Positions 1 to 8,563 of a stretch of DNA of 46,850 bases are shown in pieces. The notes under the pieces are model-generated. The model did no database searches. It saw only the letters and a list, made by a program, of their open reading frames with translations, and was not told where the DNA came from. The position numbers were made by a program, and so were the translations under genes. This stretch comes from Cytophagales bacterium (GTDB lineage: Bacteria > Bacteroidota > Bacteroidia > Cytophagales > 172606-1), in NCBI GenBank assembly GCA_030448185.1, contig JAUJNL010000050.1, positions 1-46,850 on the forward strand, read 5' to 3'. Position 1 is the first letter of the stretch, and each line of letters starts with the position of its first letter.

Positions 1-54
1 AAACGTCCCGTTTTTTCGCTAAATTGCCATGATTTTATTATATAAAACGCAACT

Positions 55-2688
55 ATGGCAGAAGGCGGAACCATAATTCCGATTAACATTGAAGACGAAA
101 TGCGCGGCGCCTACATAGACTACTCTATGTCGGTCATTATTTCCCGCGCCTTACCCGATGCCCGTGATGGTCTTAAACCGGTACACCGCCGGGTCCTGTT
201 TGGGATGGCCGAACTGGGCGTAAATTATAATAAGCCTTATAAGAAATGTGCCCGTATTGTCGGGGACGTACTGGGTAAGTATCACCCGCACGGGGATGCT
301 TCCGTTTACGATACCATGGTGCGAATGGCCCAGGATTGGTCACTTCGCTATCCGCTGGTAGACGGGCAGGGTAACTTTGGCTCGATTGATGGCGACAGTC
401 CGGCGGCGATGCGTTATACGGAGGCCCGCTTAAAGCGCATCGCCGAGGAGATGCTGACGGATATCTACAAAGAAACCGTTGATTTCCAGCCAAACTATGA
501 TGATTCTACGCAGGAGCCTACCGTGCTGCCCAGCAAAATACCCAATCTGCTGCTTAACGGTTCTTCGGGCATTGCCGTGGGAATGGCCACGAACATGGCG
601 CCCCATAACTTGTCGGAAGTAGTAGATGGAATCATTGCTTATATTCACAATAACGAGATTACGGTTGCGGAGCTGATGGAGCACATTAAGTCCCCTGATT
701 TTCCAACCGGTGGGATCATTTATGGCTATCAGGGAGTAAAAGCCGCCCTGGAGACGGGCCGTGGCCGCATTGTGATCCGGGCCAATGCCTCTTTTGAAAC
801 CACCAAAACGGGCCGGGAACAGATCATTGTTTCCTCGGTTCCCTATATGGTCAATAAGGCCAGTATGATTGAGCGGACCGCGGAATTGATCAATGAGGGA
901 AAGATTGAGGGCATCAGCGCCCTGCGGGATGAATCAGACCGGGATGGGATCCGGGTAGTGTACGAATTGAAAAAGGATGCCGTACCGGCAGTAGTACTTA
1001 ATAACCTGTACCGGTATACCCAGTTACAGACTTCTTTTGGCGTGAATAACGTAGCCCTGGTGAAAGGACGGCCCGTCACGCTGAACCTGAAGGATATGAT
1101 CCGGGTATACGTAGAACACCGGCACGAAGTAGTGGTGCGCCGTACCCGTTACGAATTGCGGGAAGCGCAGAAACGCGCCCATATCCTGCAGGGCTTGCTT
1201 ATTGCGCTGGATAATATTGATGCGGTAATCACGCTGATCCGGAAGTCACGCGATCCGGAGGAGGCTAAGCTGAACCTGATGAAAGGGGAGGGGTTCAAGG
1301 ACATTGAACGGCTGCTGGAAAGGGCCGCTGCTGATGCCCAGGCCATTGAAACGGAAGGCTTCCGTCCTGAATACGTACTTTCGGAAATACAGGCTAAAGC
1401 CATACTGGAAATGCGTTTGCAGCGCCTTACCGGATTGGAAAGAGAAAAAATCGTTAAGGAGTTCGAAGAGGTACAGGAATTGATCCGCTATCTGAATAAG
1501 GTATTGTCGGGTGAAGGACTCCGGATGCAGATCATTCAGGACGAGCTGAAGGAAATGAAAGAGCGGTACGGGGATGCCCGTCGCAGCGAGATCGTGTATG
1601 CCGGGGAAGACTTTACGGATGAGGACATGATTGCAGATGATGAAATGGTGATTACCATTTCGCATGCGGGCTATATTAAGCGGACCCCGCTGGCCGAATA
1701 CCGTACCCAGGGACGTGGTGGAGTTGGTTCAAGGGGGGTTTCTTCCCGGGAGGATGATTTTACCGAACATTTGTTTGTTGCCACCAATCACAATTACTTG
1801 CTTATTTTTACCGAAAGTGGGAAACTCTTCTGGCTTAAAGTATACGCCATTCCCGAAGGAGGCAAAACGGCCAAGGGTCGGGCAATTCAGAACCTGATCC
1901 AGATTGAGGCTTCTGATAAGGTCAGGGCGGTGATCAATGTGAAGAATCTCGACGATCCGGATTACGTAAACAACAACTACCTGATCATGTGTACCGAAAA
2001 GGGTACCATTAAAAAAACGTTGCTGGAAGCTTATTCACGGCCCCGGCAGGCAGGGATCAATGCCATTACCATTAATGACGGAGACCGTTTGCTGGATGTG
2101 GCCCTTACCAATGGTTCCAATGATATCATCATTGCGGCCCAGTCCGGAATGGCTATCCGCTTTAATGAAAGCCGGGTGCGGCCCATGGGCCGGACAGCAG
2201 CGGGAGTACGGGGGGTAAGCCTGGCTGATGAGGAAGACAAGGTTGTAGGGATGATCTGTATCAACCGCGCGGATGCTCAGTTGCTGGTCGTCTCCGAGAA
2301 AGGATTCGGCAAGCGTTCATCGGTAGATGATTACCGGATTACCAACCGGGGCGGCAAAGGCGTTAAAACCTTAAATATTACCGACAAGACCGGACATTTA
2401 GTGGCCATTAAAGAAGTGACCGATTCGGACGAATTAATGATTATTAATAAATCCGGTATTATTATCCGGATGTCGGTGGCTGAACTCCGGGTAATGGGCC
2501 GGAATACCCAGGGCGTCCGGTTGATTCGCCTGAATGAAACTGATAAAATTTCTTCGGTAGCTAAAATCGAAAAAATGGAAGGGGTGGAAACTGAACTTGG
2601 CGCCGCTGCCGGCATAGATGCTGTAGGCACAGATATTGCTATTAATAGCTCTGATACTGATACGGATATAAAAACTGAAACCGTTTAA
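55..2688 (+). CDS. gyrA: DNA gyrase subunit A
   Basis: Type II topoisomerase A subunit, which with GyrB introduces negative supercoils. The 877-residue protein has the normal family order: an N-terminal breakage-reunion domain with the HPHGD motif near residue 77 and the active-site tyrosine in [10 protein letters not shown] (Tyr121), then a C-terminal DNA-wrapping beta-pinwheel. The pinwheel repeats include QGRGGVG (a divergent GyrA box near residue 558) and NRGGKG near residue 766. The tail of about 35 residues is acidic and low in complexity, as is common in this group. The ATG follows an AT-rich leader, and only 54 bases of upstream sequence are in the window, so the promoter may lie outside it. 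The position matching E. coli Ser83 is alanine. The reading frame is intact. Confidence 0.98.
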   Translation: MAEGGTIIPINIEDEMRGAYIDYSMSVIISRALPDARDGLKPVHRRVLFGMAELGVNYNKPYKKCARIVGDVLGKYHPHGDASVYDTMVRMAQDWSLRYPLVDGQGNFGSIDGDSPAAMRYTEARLKRIAEEMLTDIYKETVDFQPNYDDSTQEPTVLPSKIPNLLLNGSSGIAVGMATNMAPHNLSEVVDGIIAYIHNNEITVAELMEHIKSPDFPTGGIIYGYQGVKAALETGRGRIVIRANASFETTKTGREQIIVSSVPYMVNKASMIERTAELINEGKIEGISALRDESDRDGIRVVYELKKDAVPAVVLNNLYRYTQLQTSFGVNNVALVKGRPVTLNLKDMIRVYVEHRHEVVVRRTRYELREAQKRAHILQGLLIALDNIDAVITLIRKSRDPEEAKLNLMKGEGFKDIERLLERAAADAQAIETEGFRPEYVLSEIQAKAILEMRLQRLTGLEREKIVKEFEEVQELIRYLNKVLSGEGLRMQIIQDELKEMKERYGDARRSEIVYAGEDFTDEDMIADDEMVITISHAGYIKRTPLAEYRTQGRGGVGSRGVSSREDDFTEHLFVATNHNYLLIFTESGKLFWLKVYAIPEGGKTAKGRAIQNLIQIEASDKVRAVINVKNLDDPDYVNNNYLIMCTEKGTIKKTLLEAYSRPRQAGINAITINDGDRLLDVALTNGSNDIIIAAQSGMAIRFNESRVRPMGRTAAGVRGVSLADEEDKVVGMICINRADAQLLVVSEKGFGKRSSVDDYRITNRGGKGVKTLNITDKTGHLVAIKEVTDSDELMIINKSGIIIRMSVAELRVMGRNTQGVRLIRLNETDKISSVAKIEKMEGVETELGAAAGIDAVGTDIAINSSDTDTDIKTETV

Positions 2689-2725
2689 CCTTCAATATAA
2701 CAACCACTAAATTCACTTAAAGCTT

Positions 2726-3865
2726 ATGAAAAAAGCCCTCTTAGCCGTGGCGGGAAGCCTGCTGGCCGTAAATTCAATGGCTCAGGTAGGCGCTGCCATC
2801 GCATCGCTGCAAAGCGGAAAACTTGACGCGGCCAAAACCCAGATCGATAAGGCAGTCACTGATGATAAGCAAGCTTCAAAATCAAAAACTTGGTTTTACC
2901 GCGGAGAAGTATATAAATCCATTGCGGGTGATCAAACCGGCTTATATTCTAAATTGGACAGCAATGCCGTACAGGTAGCTTATGACTCTTACAAAAAAGC
3001 GCAGGAGGTTGAACCTGGTAGCACCTTTGCCAAACAGGCCACTGAAAAGCAAGCCGAGTTGGGCAGTTTAGCCATTAATGCCGGTGCAGCAAAGTTCCAG
3101 GCCCAAAGCTATGCATCAGCTGCTCAAGCCTTTGAAATGGCCCGCCAGATCAATCCAAAAGATACGGCGGCGGCCCTGTATGCGGCTTACTCTTACATTA
3201 ATATGCAGGATAAGACGTTATATCCCAAAGCTATTTCTGCTTTACAGGTCCTGATTGATGCTAATTCGACCAACCCGGCCAACTATCTGACTATGGTCGA
3301 TCTGCTTCGTGCCGCTGAGGACGATGCCAGGGCAATAGAAATTGTGAAGAAAGGCATTGAAAGATTCCCTAATAATAAAGAATTACGGGAAAAAGAGTTT
3401 AACCTCAATATTGCTACCGGCAAGAATGACGAAGCCCGCAAAAGCCTGGAAGAACAGGTTAAGCGTGAGCCTAACAACCCGGTTTACCTGAAAAACTTAG
3501 GTATTCTTTACGATCAGTCCGGCGAAAAGGCCAAGGCGCAGGAGTATTACGAAAAAACACTGGCCATAGATGCCAACGACTATGACGCTAACTTCAACTT
3601 AGGTGTATTGCATTTCAATAAAGGCGCTGAGATCAGCCAGAAGGTAAACTCCATGGATCTGAAGCAATATCAGAAAGATGGTAAAAAACTGGAAGCTGAA
3701 TTAAAGCAGCACTTTAACAAAGCATTACCTTATTTCGAGAAATGCTACCAGGCCAAACAGGATGATCCAAGCGTACTGCAGCCACTGGAGAAAATTTACC
3801 GGTTACTGGGCCGCACTGCCGATGCCGATAAAGTTGCCAAGCAGTTACAAGCTACCAGTAAATAA
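2726..3865 (+). CDS. secreted tetratricopeptide-repeat protein
   Basis: A 379-residue protein with a Sec signal peptide (MKKALLAVAGSLLAVNSMAQ, cleaved after AQ) followed by alanine-rich helical repeats that read as TPRs. The clearest units run from about residue 245 to 300 (NPVYLKNLGILYDQSGEKAKAQEYYEK and the following DANDYDANFNLGVLHF unit, shown only in part), with others near residues 120-160 and at the C-terminus. It is probably a periplasmic scaffold or adaptor; no catalytic motif is visible. It lies 37 bases after gyrA on the same strand and could be co-transcribed with it. A perfect hairpin follows immediately. TPR architecture is confident, specific role unknown. Confidence 0.85.
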   Translation: MKKALLAVAGSLLAVNSMAQVGAAIASLQSGKLDAAKTQIDKAVTDDKQASKSKTWFYRGEVYKSIAGDQTGLYSKLDSNAVQVAYDSYKKAQEVEPGSTFAKQATEKQAELGSLAINAGAAKFQAQSYASAAQAFEMARQINPKDTAAALYAAYSYINMQDKTLYPKAISALQVLIDANSTNPANYLTMVDLLRAAEDDARAIEIVKKGIERFPNNKELREKEFNLNIATGKNDEARKSLEEQVKREPNNPVYLKNLGILYDQSGEKAKAQEYYEKTLAIDANDYDANFNLGVLHFNKGAEISQKVNSMDLKQYQKDGKKLEAELKQHFNKALPYFEKCYQAKQDDPSVLQPLEKIYRLLGRTADADKVAKQLQATSK

Positions 3866-3885
3866 AATAATAGAAGTATGTATTA

Positions 3886-3930
3886 TTTAGGCAAAAGGGA
3901 CAACTTATGAAGTTGTCCCTTTTGCCTAAA
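3886..3930 (+). terminator. perfect 21-bp inverted repeat, likely terminator of the gyrA-TPR unit
   Basis: The arms at 3886-3906 and 3910-3930 are exact reverse complements separated by a 3-base loop (ATG). The arms begin with TTTAGGC and the descending arm ends in CTTTTGCCTAAA, so the T-run is inside the stem. It starts 21 bases after the TPR stop codon. A bidirectional terminator is the simplest reading. Confidence 0.8.
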
Positions 3931-4035
3931 CTCCCCTTTTAGCAGTTCCTGATGGTTGACTTACGTCTTAAAATGGAGAGGAATCTCTTTACCGTTTAAT
4001 AGGATACCGGGTGGGTGTATGACAAAATGCAGAGC

Positions 4036-4138
4036 GTTCATCCGCATTTAGCTTCGCTGAGAATAGTTGCAATGCGGAGGTGTATAGCCGGGCATTTGAA
4101 ATGCCCTTTTTCTCAGTTCCGCATTGCAAATGCGGAAC
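4036..4138. repeat. structured interspersed repeat, copy 1
   Basis: About 100 bp of nested palindromes: TCCGCATTTA...AATGCGGA (4041-4077), a 17-base perfect hairpin GGGCATTTGAAATGCCC (4090-4106) followed by a T-run, and a third hairpin GTTCCGCATT/AATGCGGAAC (4116-4138). The same block occurs in inverted orientation at 33824-33925. The middle hairpin differs between copies by paired changes (GGG/CCC here, GCG/CGC there), which preserves base pairing. Confidence 0.75.
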
Positions 4139-4140
4139 AA

Positions 4141-4296
4141 CACGAACAAAGTTTAAACAACACGAACAAAGTTTAAACAACACGAACAAAGTTTAAACAA
4201 CACGAACAAAGTTTAAACAACACGAACAAAGTTTAAACAACACGAACAAAGTTTAAACAACACGAACAAAGTTTAAACAACACGAACAAAGTTTAA
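4141..4296. repeat. 20-bp tandem array, about 7.8 copies
   Basis: The unit CACGAACAAAGTTTAAACAA is repeated head to tail without visible variation; the last copy is cut after 16 bases by the nested IS. There are no spacers, so this is not a CRISPR array. Perfect identity implies recent expansion or ongoing homogenisation. It contains no open coding signal. Confidence 0.95.
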
Positions 4297-5230
4297 TAGA
4301 CTTGCTGTAAGTTGAGACTCAAAGGTTTAACAGATAAAAGTTCCAAAGAGGCAGCGCAAACGCCAATAATTTGATTGATGATTTTCCTCGACTTAATCCG
4401 GCTCCGATGTTCCAGAATTCGATAACGCTTCATGCCTCCAATGGCGTGTTCGACATAAATGCGTTCTTGCCCAGCTTGCTTATTGTGCTCTTTTTGTTGC
4501 GCGGTTAACTCATTGCAGACGCCTTTAGGTGTTCGCTTCTTCTTGATAGGAATACAGAGCTGTTCACACTGATATAGGTCGGCAAATCCTTGAAAACCTA
4601 AATCTAAGCGTACTTTTACTCGGGTAAACCAGTCTTGATCGGGTGGAAATTCGGCTTGTAACAGGCTGTAGTCAGGTTGCTTGCCTTTGTAAGACTGGCT
4701 AATATAGAGTATCTGCTTGTTTTTAGTGCTAATGATTAACTCTTTATGGGTAGGTCGCTTTTTTCGGAATACTGCTCCTTTTGCGCCTCCTGGTTCTTGG
4801 GACGCTGCGTAGCCTGTTCACTTACATCCACGATAATCTCCTTTTCCTCCTGTAGATACGCCTTAAATTCGGCAGCATCCTTAAAATTACGTCTGGGCAT
4901 TGCCCCTTCTCTTTCTAACGTGTAAGTGAGCAACTGCAGGTATTTCTCAAAATTGCGTTGGGCATTCGAGCCATCCGTACCGATTAACAAACCTAAATTA
5001 TCCTAGCACAAGCCGTTCTTAAGCTGGAACAAGACCAGAAACAGGCAGTCCGCGTAGGTAGGCAGCAGTAAGTCTACTTCGGTTCGCGCCGCTAAGGTAC
5101 TCAAAGACACTCCTTGAAAAAACTCATACGTCTCGCCAAAATACTTCACCAGACGATGAAACTGTTGTTCACTCAAACCGGTACTCGACTTCCACTGTCG
5201 TTCGTTCCGAATCTGCTGATAACTAAGCAT
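4293..5230 (-). pseudogene. IS5-type DDE transposase, interrupted
   Basis: The N-terminal part (MLSYQQIRNERQWK...) carries a helix-turn-helix domain and is stopped by an in-frame TAG at 5003-5005. The frame continues as DNLGLLIGTDGSNAQRNFEK with the first catalytic Asp in IIVDVSEQ, until TAA at 4736. The rest is in another frame, entered at the A6 run (T6 on the plus strand, 4759-4764). It contains LDLGFQGFADL (second Asp) and VEHAIGGMKRYRILEHR (Glu). All three DDE residues are therefore present. A -1 slip on AAAAAAG would join the last two frames, as in some IS5-family members, but the amber codon makes this copy probably dead. Confidence 0.85.
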
Positions 5231-5317
5231 CCGCTTTTTAGAAGCTAAATTACGGCTCTATTCCCTAATTTTACCCCTTGTTTTGTAACTCCTTCTAAAT
5301 CAACTTGCAGCAAGTCT
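4298..5317 (-). mobile_element. IS5-family-like insertion sequence (1020 bp)
   Basis: The terminal inverted repeats are AGACTTGCTGTAAGTTGA at 4298-4315 and its complement, with one mismatch, at 5300-5317. A 3-bp direct repeat AAT flanks them (4295-4297 and 5318-5320), although the exact boundary between end and duplication is ambiguous by one or two bases. It inserted into the ISKra4-type defective element, truncating the 20-bp array. Size, short target duplication and the DDE transposase with an N-terminal HTH fit the IS5 family (IS1031/IS427-like groups). Family level is confident, subgroup is not. Confidence 0.8.
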
Positions 5318-5437
5318 AATGGTTGACCTGCAATTTGTCGTACACCCTACCGGGTGGGTAGTAATAAAAAATTGTAACCTTTACCCAGAAAACCCGGTAA
5401 GTAAGGGGTGGTTATTACATTGCTTCGCTTCTTGCTG

Positions 5438-6706
5438 ATGAATCTTAAAATTATCGTTCCCTTTCTGTTGCTACTGTCGGTATGTATTTTTGTCAAAGCC
5501 CAATCATTGCCCGGTTCTGCTACTCCCTTTCCCAATACTACCCTGGTTCCCCGCAAAACGGAAATTAAGCTAAGCGATTTACCCAAACCGTATGTTACGG
5601 AGTCTTCCGTAAAGCCTCCCCAGCATATTGAACGTCCGTCGGGAGCTGCTTTGGCTGTACCTCCCGGTTTTAGCGTAAATATTTTTGCCGAAACCATAAA
5701 GAATGCCCGATGGATGGCCCTTGCGCCCAATGGAGATGTTTTTCTGGTTCAATCCCGGGAAAATAAAATTACTGTACTTCGGGATAAGGACGGGGATGGC
5801 CTTGCTGAATATTCTTTTACCTACGCGGCCGGAGAACCCGACAGTCTTAACCAACCAATGGGCATTGCCTTCCGGGAAAATTTTCTGTACGTAGCGAATA
5901 CTTCCGGCGTAATCCGATTTCCTTACCGTATGGGGGATACCATTACATGTGCCCCTCCCCAAAGCTTTATCCCGGGCATTACCCCCGGTGGATATAACCA
6001 ACACTGGACGCGTAACATTCTGTTTCATGACAACCGTGTGTACCTGACCATTGGATCAGCCACGAATGTCGACCCCGAGGAATTGCCCAGGGCCTCGATA
6101 CAAGTATATGACTTACAGGGAAAAAACCAGGGTACATTTGCGCACGGATTCCGGAATCCGGTCGGGATGGCGATTAATCCCGTAACCAATCAATTATGGG
6201 CAACGGTAACCGAACGAGACTGGTTAGGCGACGATTTAGTGCCCGATTTCTTTACTTCCGTCCAGGAAGGAGGATTCTACGGCTGGCCTTACGTGTACTT
6301 GGCACCCCACCTGCCTGATCCGCGCCGGACCGAACCAGCTCCCGACATGGTGCAACATACAATTAGCCCGGAAATTATCTTTCAGGCTCATTCTGTTCCG
6401 CTGGGTCTGGTGTTTTATACTGGTAGACAATTCCCTAAAAAATACCGCAATGGGGCCTTTGTTTCTTTTCGCGGCAGCTCTAACCGCAAGGAAGGCACCG
6501 GATATAAAATTGTTTTTATTCCATTTGACAAAAAAGGAAAACCGGTAGGAGGGTACGAAGATTTCCTTTCGGGCTGGTTGCATGACAAAGCAATTCCTTC
6601 CACCTGGGGCCGCCCAGTTGGCCTGCTGCAATTGCCTGATGGGAGCCTGCTGATTGCCGATGAAACGGGAGGCGTAATTTGGCGGGTGAGTTATCATGGA
6701 AAGTAA
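5438..6706 (+). CDS. secreted glucose/sorbosone dehydrogenase-like protein (six-bladed beta-propeller)
   Basis: I chose the ATG that gives the signal peptide MNLKIIVPFLLLLSVCIFVK (cleaved after KAQ); a GTG at 5408 would add ten residues. The 422-residue precursor fits the soluble PQQ-dependent aldose/L-sorbosone dehydrogenase family. Typical landmarks are PPGFSVNIFAE, ARWMALAPNGDVFLVQ, DGDGLAEYSF, the IGSATNVDP strand, FAHGFRNPVGMAINP near residue 230, ERDWLGDDLVPDFF, GGFYGWPY, and PVGLLQLPDGSLLIADE near the C-terminus. It probably oxidises a sugar or sugar-like aldehyde in the periplasm; substrate cannot be told. The frame is intact although a transposable element sits just upstream. Confidence 0.85.
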   Translation: MNLKIIVPFLLLLSVCIFVKAQSLPGSATPFPNTTLVPRKTEIKLSDLPKPYVTESSVKPPQHIERPSGAALAVPPGFSVNIFAETIKNARWMALAPNGDVFLVQSRENKITVLRDKDGDGLAEYSFTYAAGEPDSLNQPMGIAFRENFLYVANTSGVIRFPYRMGDTITCAPPQSFIPGITPGGYNQHWTRNILFHDNRVYLTIGSATNVDPEELPRASIQVYDLQGKNQGTFAHGFRNPVGMAINPVTNQLWATVTERDWLGDDLVPDFFTSVQEGGFYGWPYVYLAPHLPDPRRTEPAPDMVQHTISPEIIFQAHSVPLGLVFYTGRQFPKKYRNGAFVSFRGSSNRKEGTGYKIVFIPFDKKGKPVGGYEDFLSGWLHDKAIPSTWGRPVGLLQLPDGSLLIADETGGVIWRVSYHGK

Positions 6707-6998
6707 TACGTACGACCCTGTATTTCATTAATATTAAGTCTAAGTGAATAAAATTTAACTTTTTAGCTCCTTATTATCATTTTTTTCGGAAAACTTACTT
6801 GGAAAGTAAAAGGCATAATAAACCTAAAGTGAATATATATTAGAAAAAATCGCATAAAACATCTTATTGAATGCAGATAATGCCGAACAAATCTACTTTT
6901 TCCCTAAAATACTACATGCGTAGGGGAGAGGTAAACTAAAGCAATTTCCACGAACCGGCATTTTGTACTTTGCATAAGCTTTTTATTCTTTTTTTGAT

Positions 6999-7568
6999 AT
7001 GCAGTTATCCAGCTACTTCCCCTCCAGCCCGGTTATAAAAGCTTTTGTTGCCCCCTTGTCCGGAACCACACCAAGCCATACCCCCGCTTTCCTGAACCTG
7101 GGGAGTAGCGTCAGACTCGAAGAAGCGGAGAAGCGAAACGTTATTTTTTTTGAACTGCTGCAGCAAGCCATAAACAGCGTAGACTTTCTGCTGCAATCAA
7201 AATGCATTGCCTTAGACATCCAAATCCAGCCGGAGGAAAGGGTGCTTGTAGAACCTTCTGCTTTTTTGGTAGTCTTAGAAAATCTACTCAGTATGGCAGC
7301 TCAATCCTCGCCTACTGGTGGATGTCTCACTGTCACCTTCTGGCAAGAGCCGGATCAATCGGTTGTGGTGGTCAAAGAAGAGTCATCGCAATTTGGGACC
7401 GCTGCTGCCGAACGCCTAATTCAATGGTTTATGGGAAGTAAACCAAAGCCGGCAAATGATCCGGATCAGGTTGAGGCTACCCGGCGGATTGTTGAACGGC
7501 ACAGCGGAAGCTTAAGCGGGCACCCAGGCCGGGGAACTTGCGTTGGCATGAGGATCCCCGGGTGGTAA
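6999..7568 (+). CDS. orphan HATPase_c-like (histidine-kinase ATPase fold) protein
   Basis: A 189-residue protein with no signal peptide. After a proline/serine-rich start (residues 1-35) a helical stretch resembles the end of a kinase dimerisation domain (EAEKRNVIFFELLQQAINSV). Then LVVLENLLSMAAQSSPTGG matches the N-box region of the GHKL ATPase fold, and EATRRIVERHSGSLSGHPGRGT matches its G2 region. The Asn that normally coordinates Mg-ATP is replaced by Met (LLSM for LLSN), and no clear DxGxG box is seen. There is no H-box, receiver or membrane segment. It may be a degenerate kinase remnant or an ATP-independent regulator. It stands alone between other genes. Confidence 0.55.
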   Translation: MQLSSYFPSSPVIKAFVAPLSGTTPSHTPAFLNLGSSVRLEEAEKRNVIFFELLQQAINSVDFLLQSKCIALDIQIQPEERVLVEPSAFLVVLENLLSMAAQSSPTGGCLTVTFWQEPDQSVVVVKEESSQFGTAAAERLIQWFMGSKPKPANDPDQVEATRRIVERHSGSLSGHPGRGTCVGMRIPGW

Positions 7569-7594
7569 AAAGCCACTAATTAATGTAATCTATT

Positions 7595-8475
7595 TTACCG
7601 CTTGGGAGTAAGGGTATAGCCCTGCTTGCGTAGCAACGAAACCAGTCCGTTTTCACCCACCAGATGCCCGGCACCCACTGCTACAAAAACGGGGCTGGTT
7701 TCCATAAGCACGGGCAATTTTTCCATCCACTTCAGATTTCGTTTATCAATTAATGCCGCCATTTCCTCCGGACGGTAGTTTTCCGTACTAAACAGTAGTT
7801 TTTGCAGGCAGGCAAGGTCCTGATTCTGGTAGCAAAGGGTCATGGATTGCATCTCTGCCCGGTTCTTGTCCTTTTCTCTGACGTATCTTGCCAGCATTTC
7901 AGCCTGCCGCTCCAGCGTATACTGCCCATATAAAGCCTGCAGCTGATCTTCCATCGTTTCCAGTCCAATCACTTTCCGGCCCTGTTTCACGGCCTGTTGC
8001 TGGAAATAAGAATCCATTGGTACATCATTTCCCGTACCCGGGTTATTCTTCGCCCATTCCATCGTGCTGAGCAAAACCTGCACCGTCATGGGCTTCATAC
8101 TGTTAAAAGGGCGATGTCATAACCGCTTACTTCCTTCAGGTAGTCAGCCGTAAGCTGGTAATCTTCCGGGGAGAGGAGTTTATCCAGGGTGGTATTAAGC
8201 ATGATCATCGCGGACATAGTAGTCAGCATGGCCGAAGAGTCAATCATCATCTCGCCAACTACCGCCTGCGTTTTCTGGAATTTTTCTTCCACCCGGGGGC
8301 ATCTGCTGAAGGAACTCTCTGCCCAGCAGGTGAAAGGTTCCAAACAGATAGGAGGGTTGTTTCAAACCGTTGCCGCTGACTTCCCATAGCAGCGTATTGT
8401 CGATGGAGTGAGCTTCCTGAGCCCTGAGGGGTAGGAGAAGGGGGAATAGGCAAGAAAGATGAATAGTTTACGCAT
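7595..8475 (-). pseudogene. TraB/GumN-family secreted protein, three frameshifts
   Basis: Read across frames the product has the family plan: a signal peptide (MRKLFIFLA...), the opening LLWEVSGNGLKQPSYLFGTF with HLLG, RVEEKFQKTQAVVGEM near residue 65, and the C-terminal FVAVGAGHLVGENGLVSLL with YTLTP. The GTFH and GAGHL histidine motifs of TraB/GumN proteins are both present. Frame breaks lie in the signal peptide (about 8440), near 8300, and near 8097 where IALLTV-stop replaces a run into MKPMTVQVLL. With three separate breaks it cannot make the full protein. An IS4-like element lies about 90 bases upstream. Confidence 0.8.
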
Positions 8476-8563
8476 GGAAGAAGTGGTCAGGAACGAAGGA
8501 GAAAGGGAAATTGACTTAACAAGCAAGGGCGCACTGAGTTATCAATGGTATCGGAAAAATGTA

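Larger units (their letters stand above)
4005..5355. mobile_element. non-autonomous element with ISKra4-type ends and 8-bp target duplication
   Basis: The left end (4013-4032) reads GGGTGTATGACAAAATGCAG and the right end (5325-5347), read inward on the other strand, begins GGGTGTACGACAAATTGCAG. Both nearly match the ends of the ISKra4-type element at 10068-11284. The exact 8-bp direct repeat TACCGGGT flanks it (4005-4012 and 5348-5355). Without the IS5-type insertion nested inside, the element is only about 310 bp. It carries a hairpin-rich repeat and a 20-bp tandem array but no transposase of its own, so it was probably mobilised by an ISKra4 transposase. It ends about 90 bases before the sorbosone dehydrogenase-like gene and may have changed that promoter. 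Confidence 0.8.

Noticed and set aside
173..2630. Long antisense open frames across gyrA
   Set aside because: They are mirror frames of a strongly conserved gene with no independent start, family or spacing support.
3989..4189. Small minus-strand protein at the left end of the defective element
   Set aside because: It consists of translated hairpins and the 20-bp repeat, with no coding features.
4141..4296. CRISPR array
   Set aside because: Identical 20-bp units directly follow each other with no spacers, and no cas genes are nearby.
4759..4765. Canonical -1 programmed frameshift heptamer A-AAA-AAG in the IS5-type transposase
   Set aside because: The bases are present, but the incoming frame reads GAA AAA AGC, so the phase is not the canonical one; kept only as a possible simple slip.
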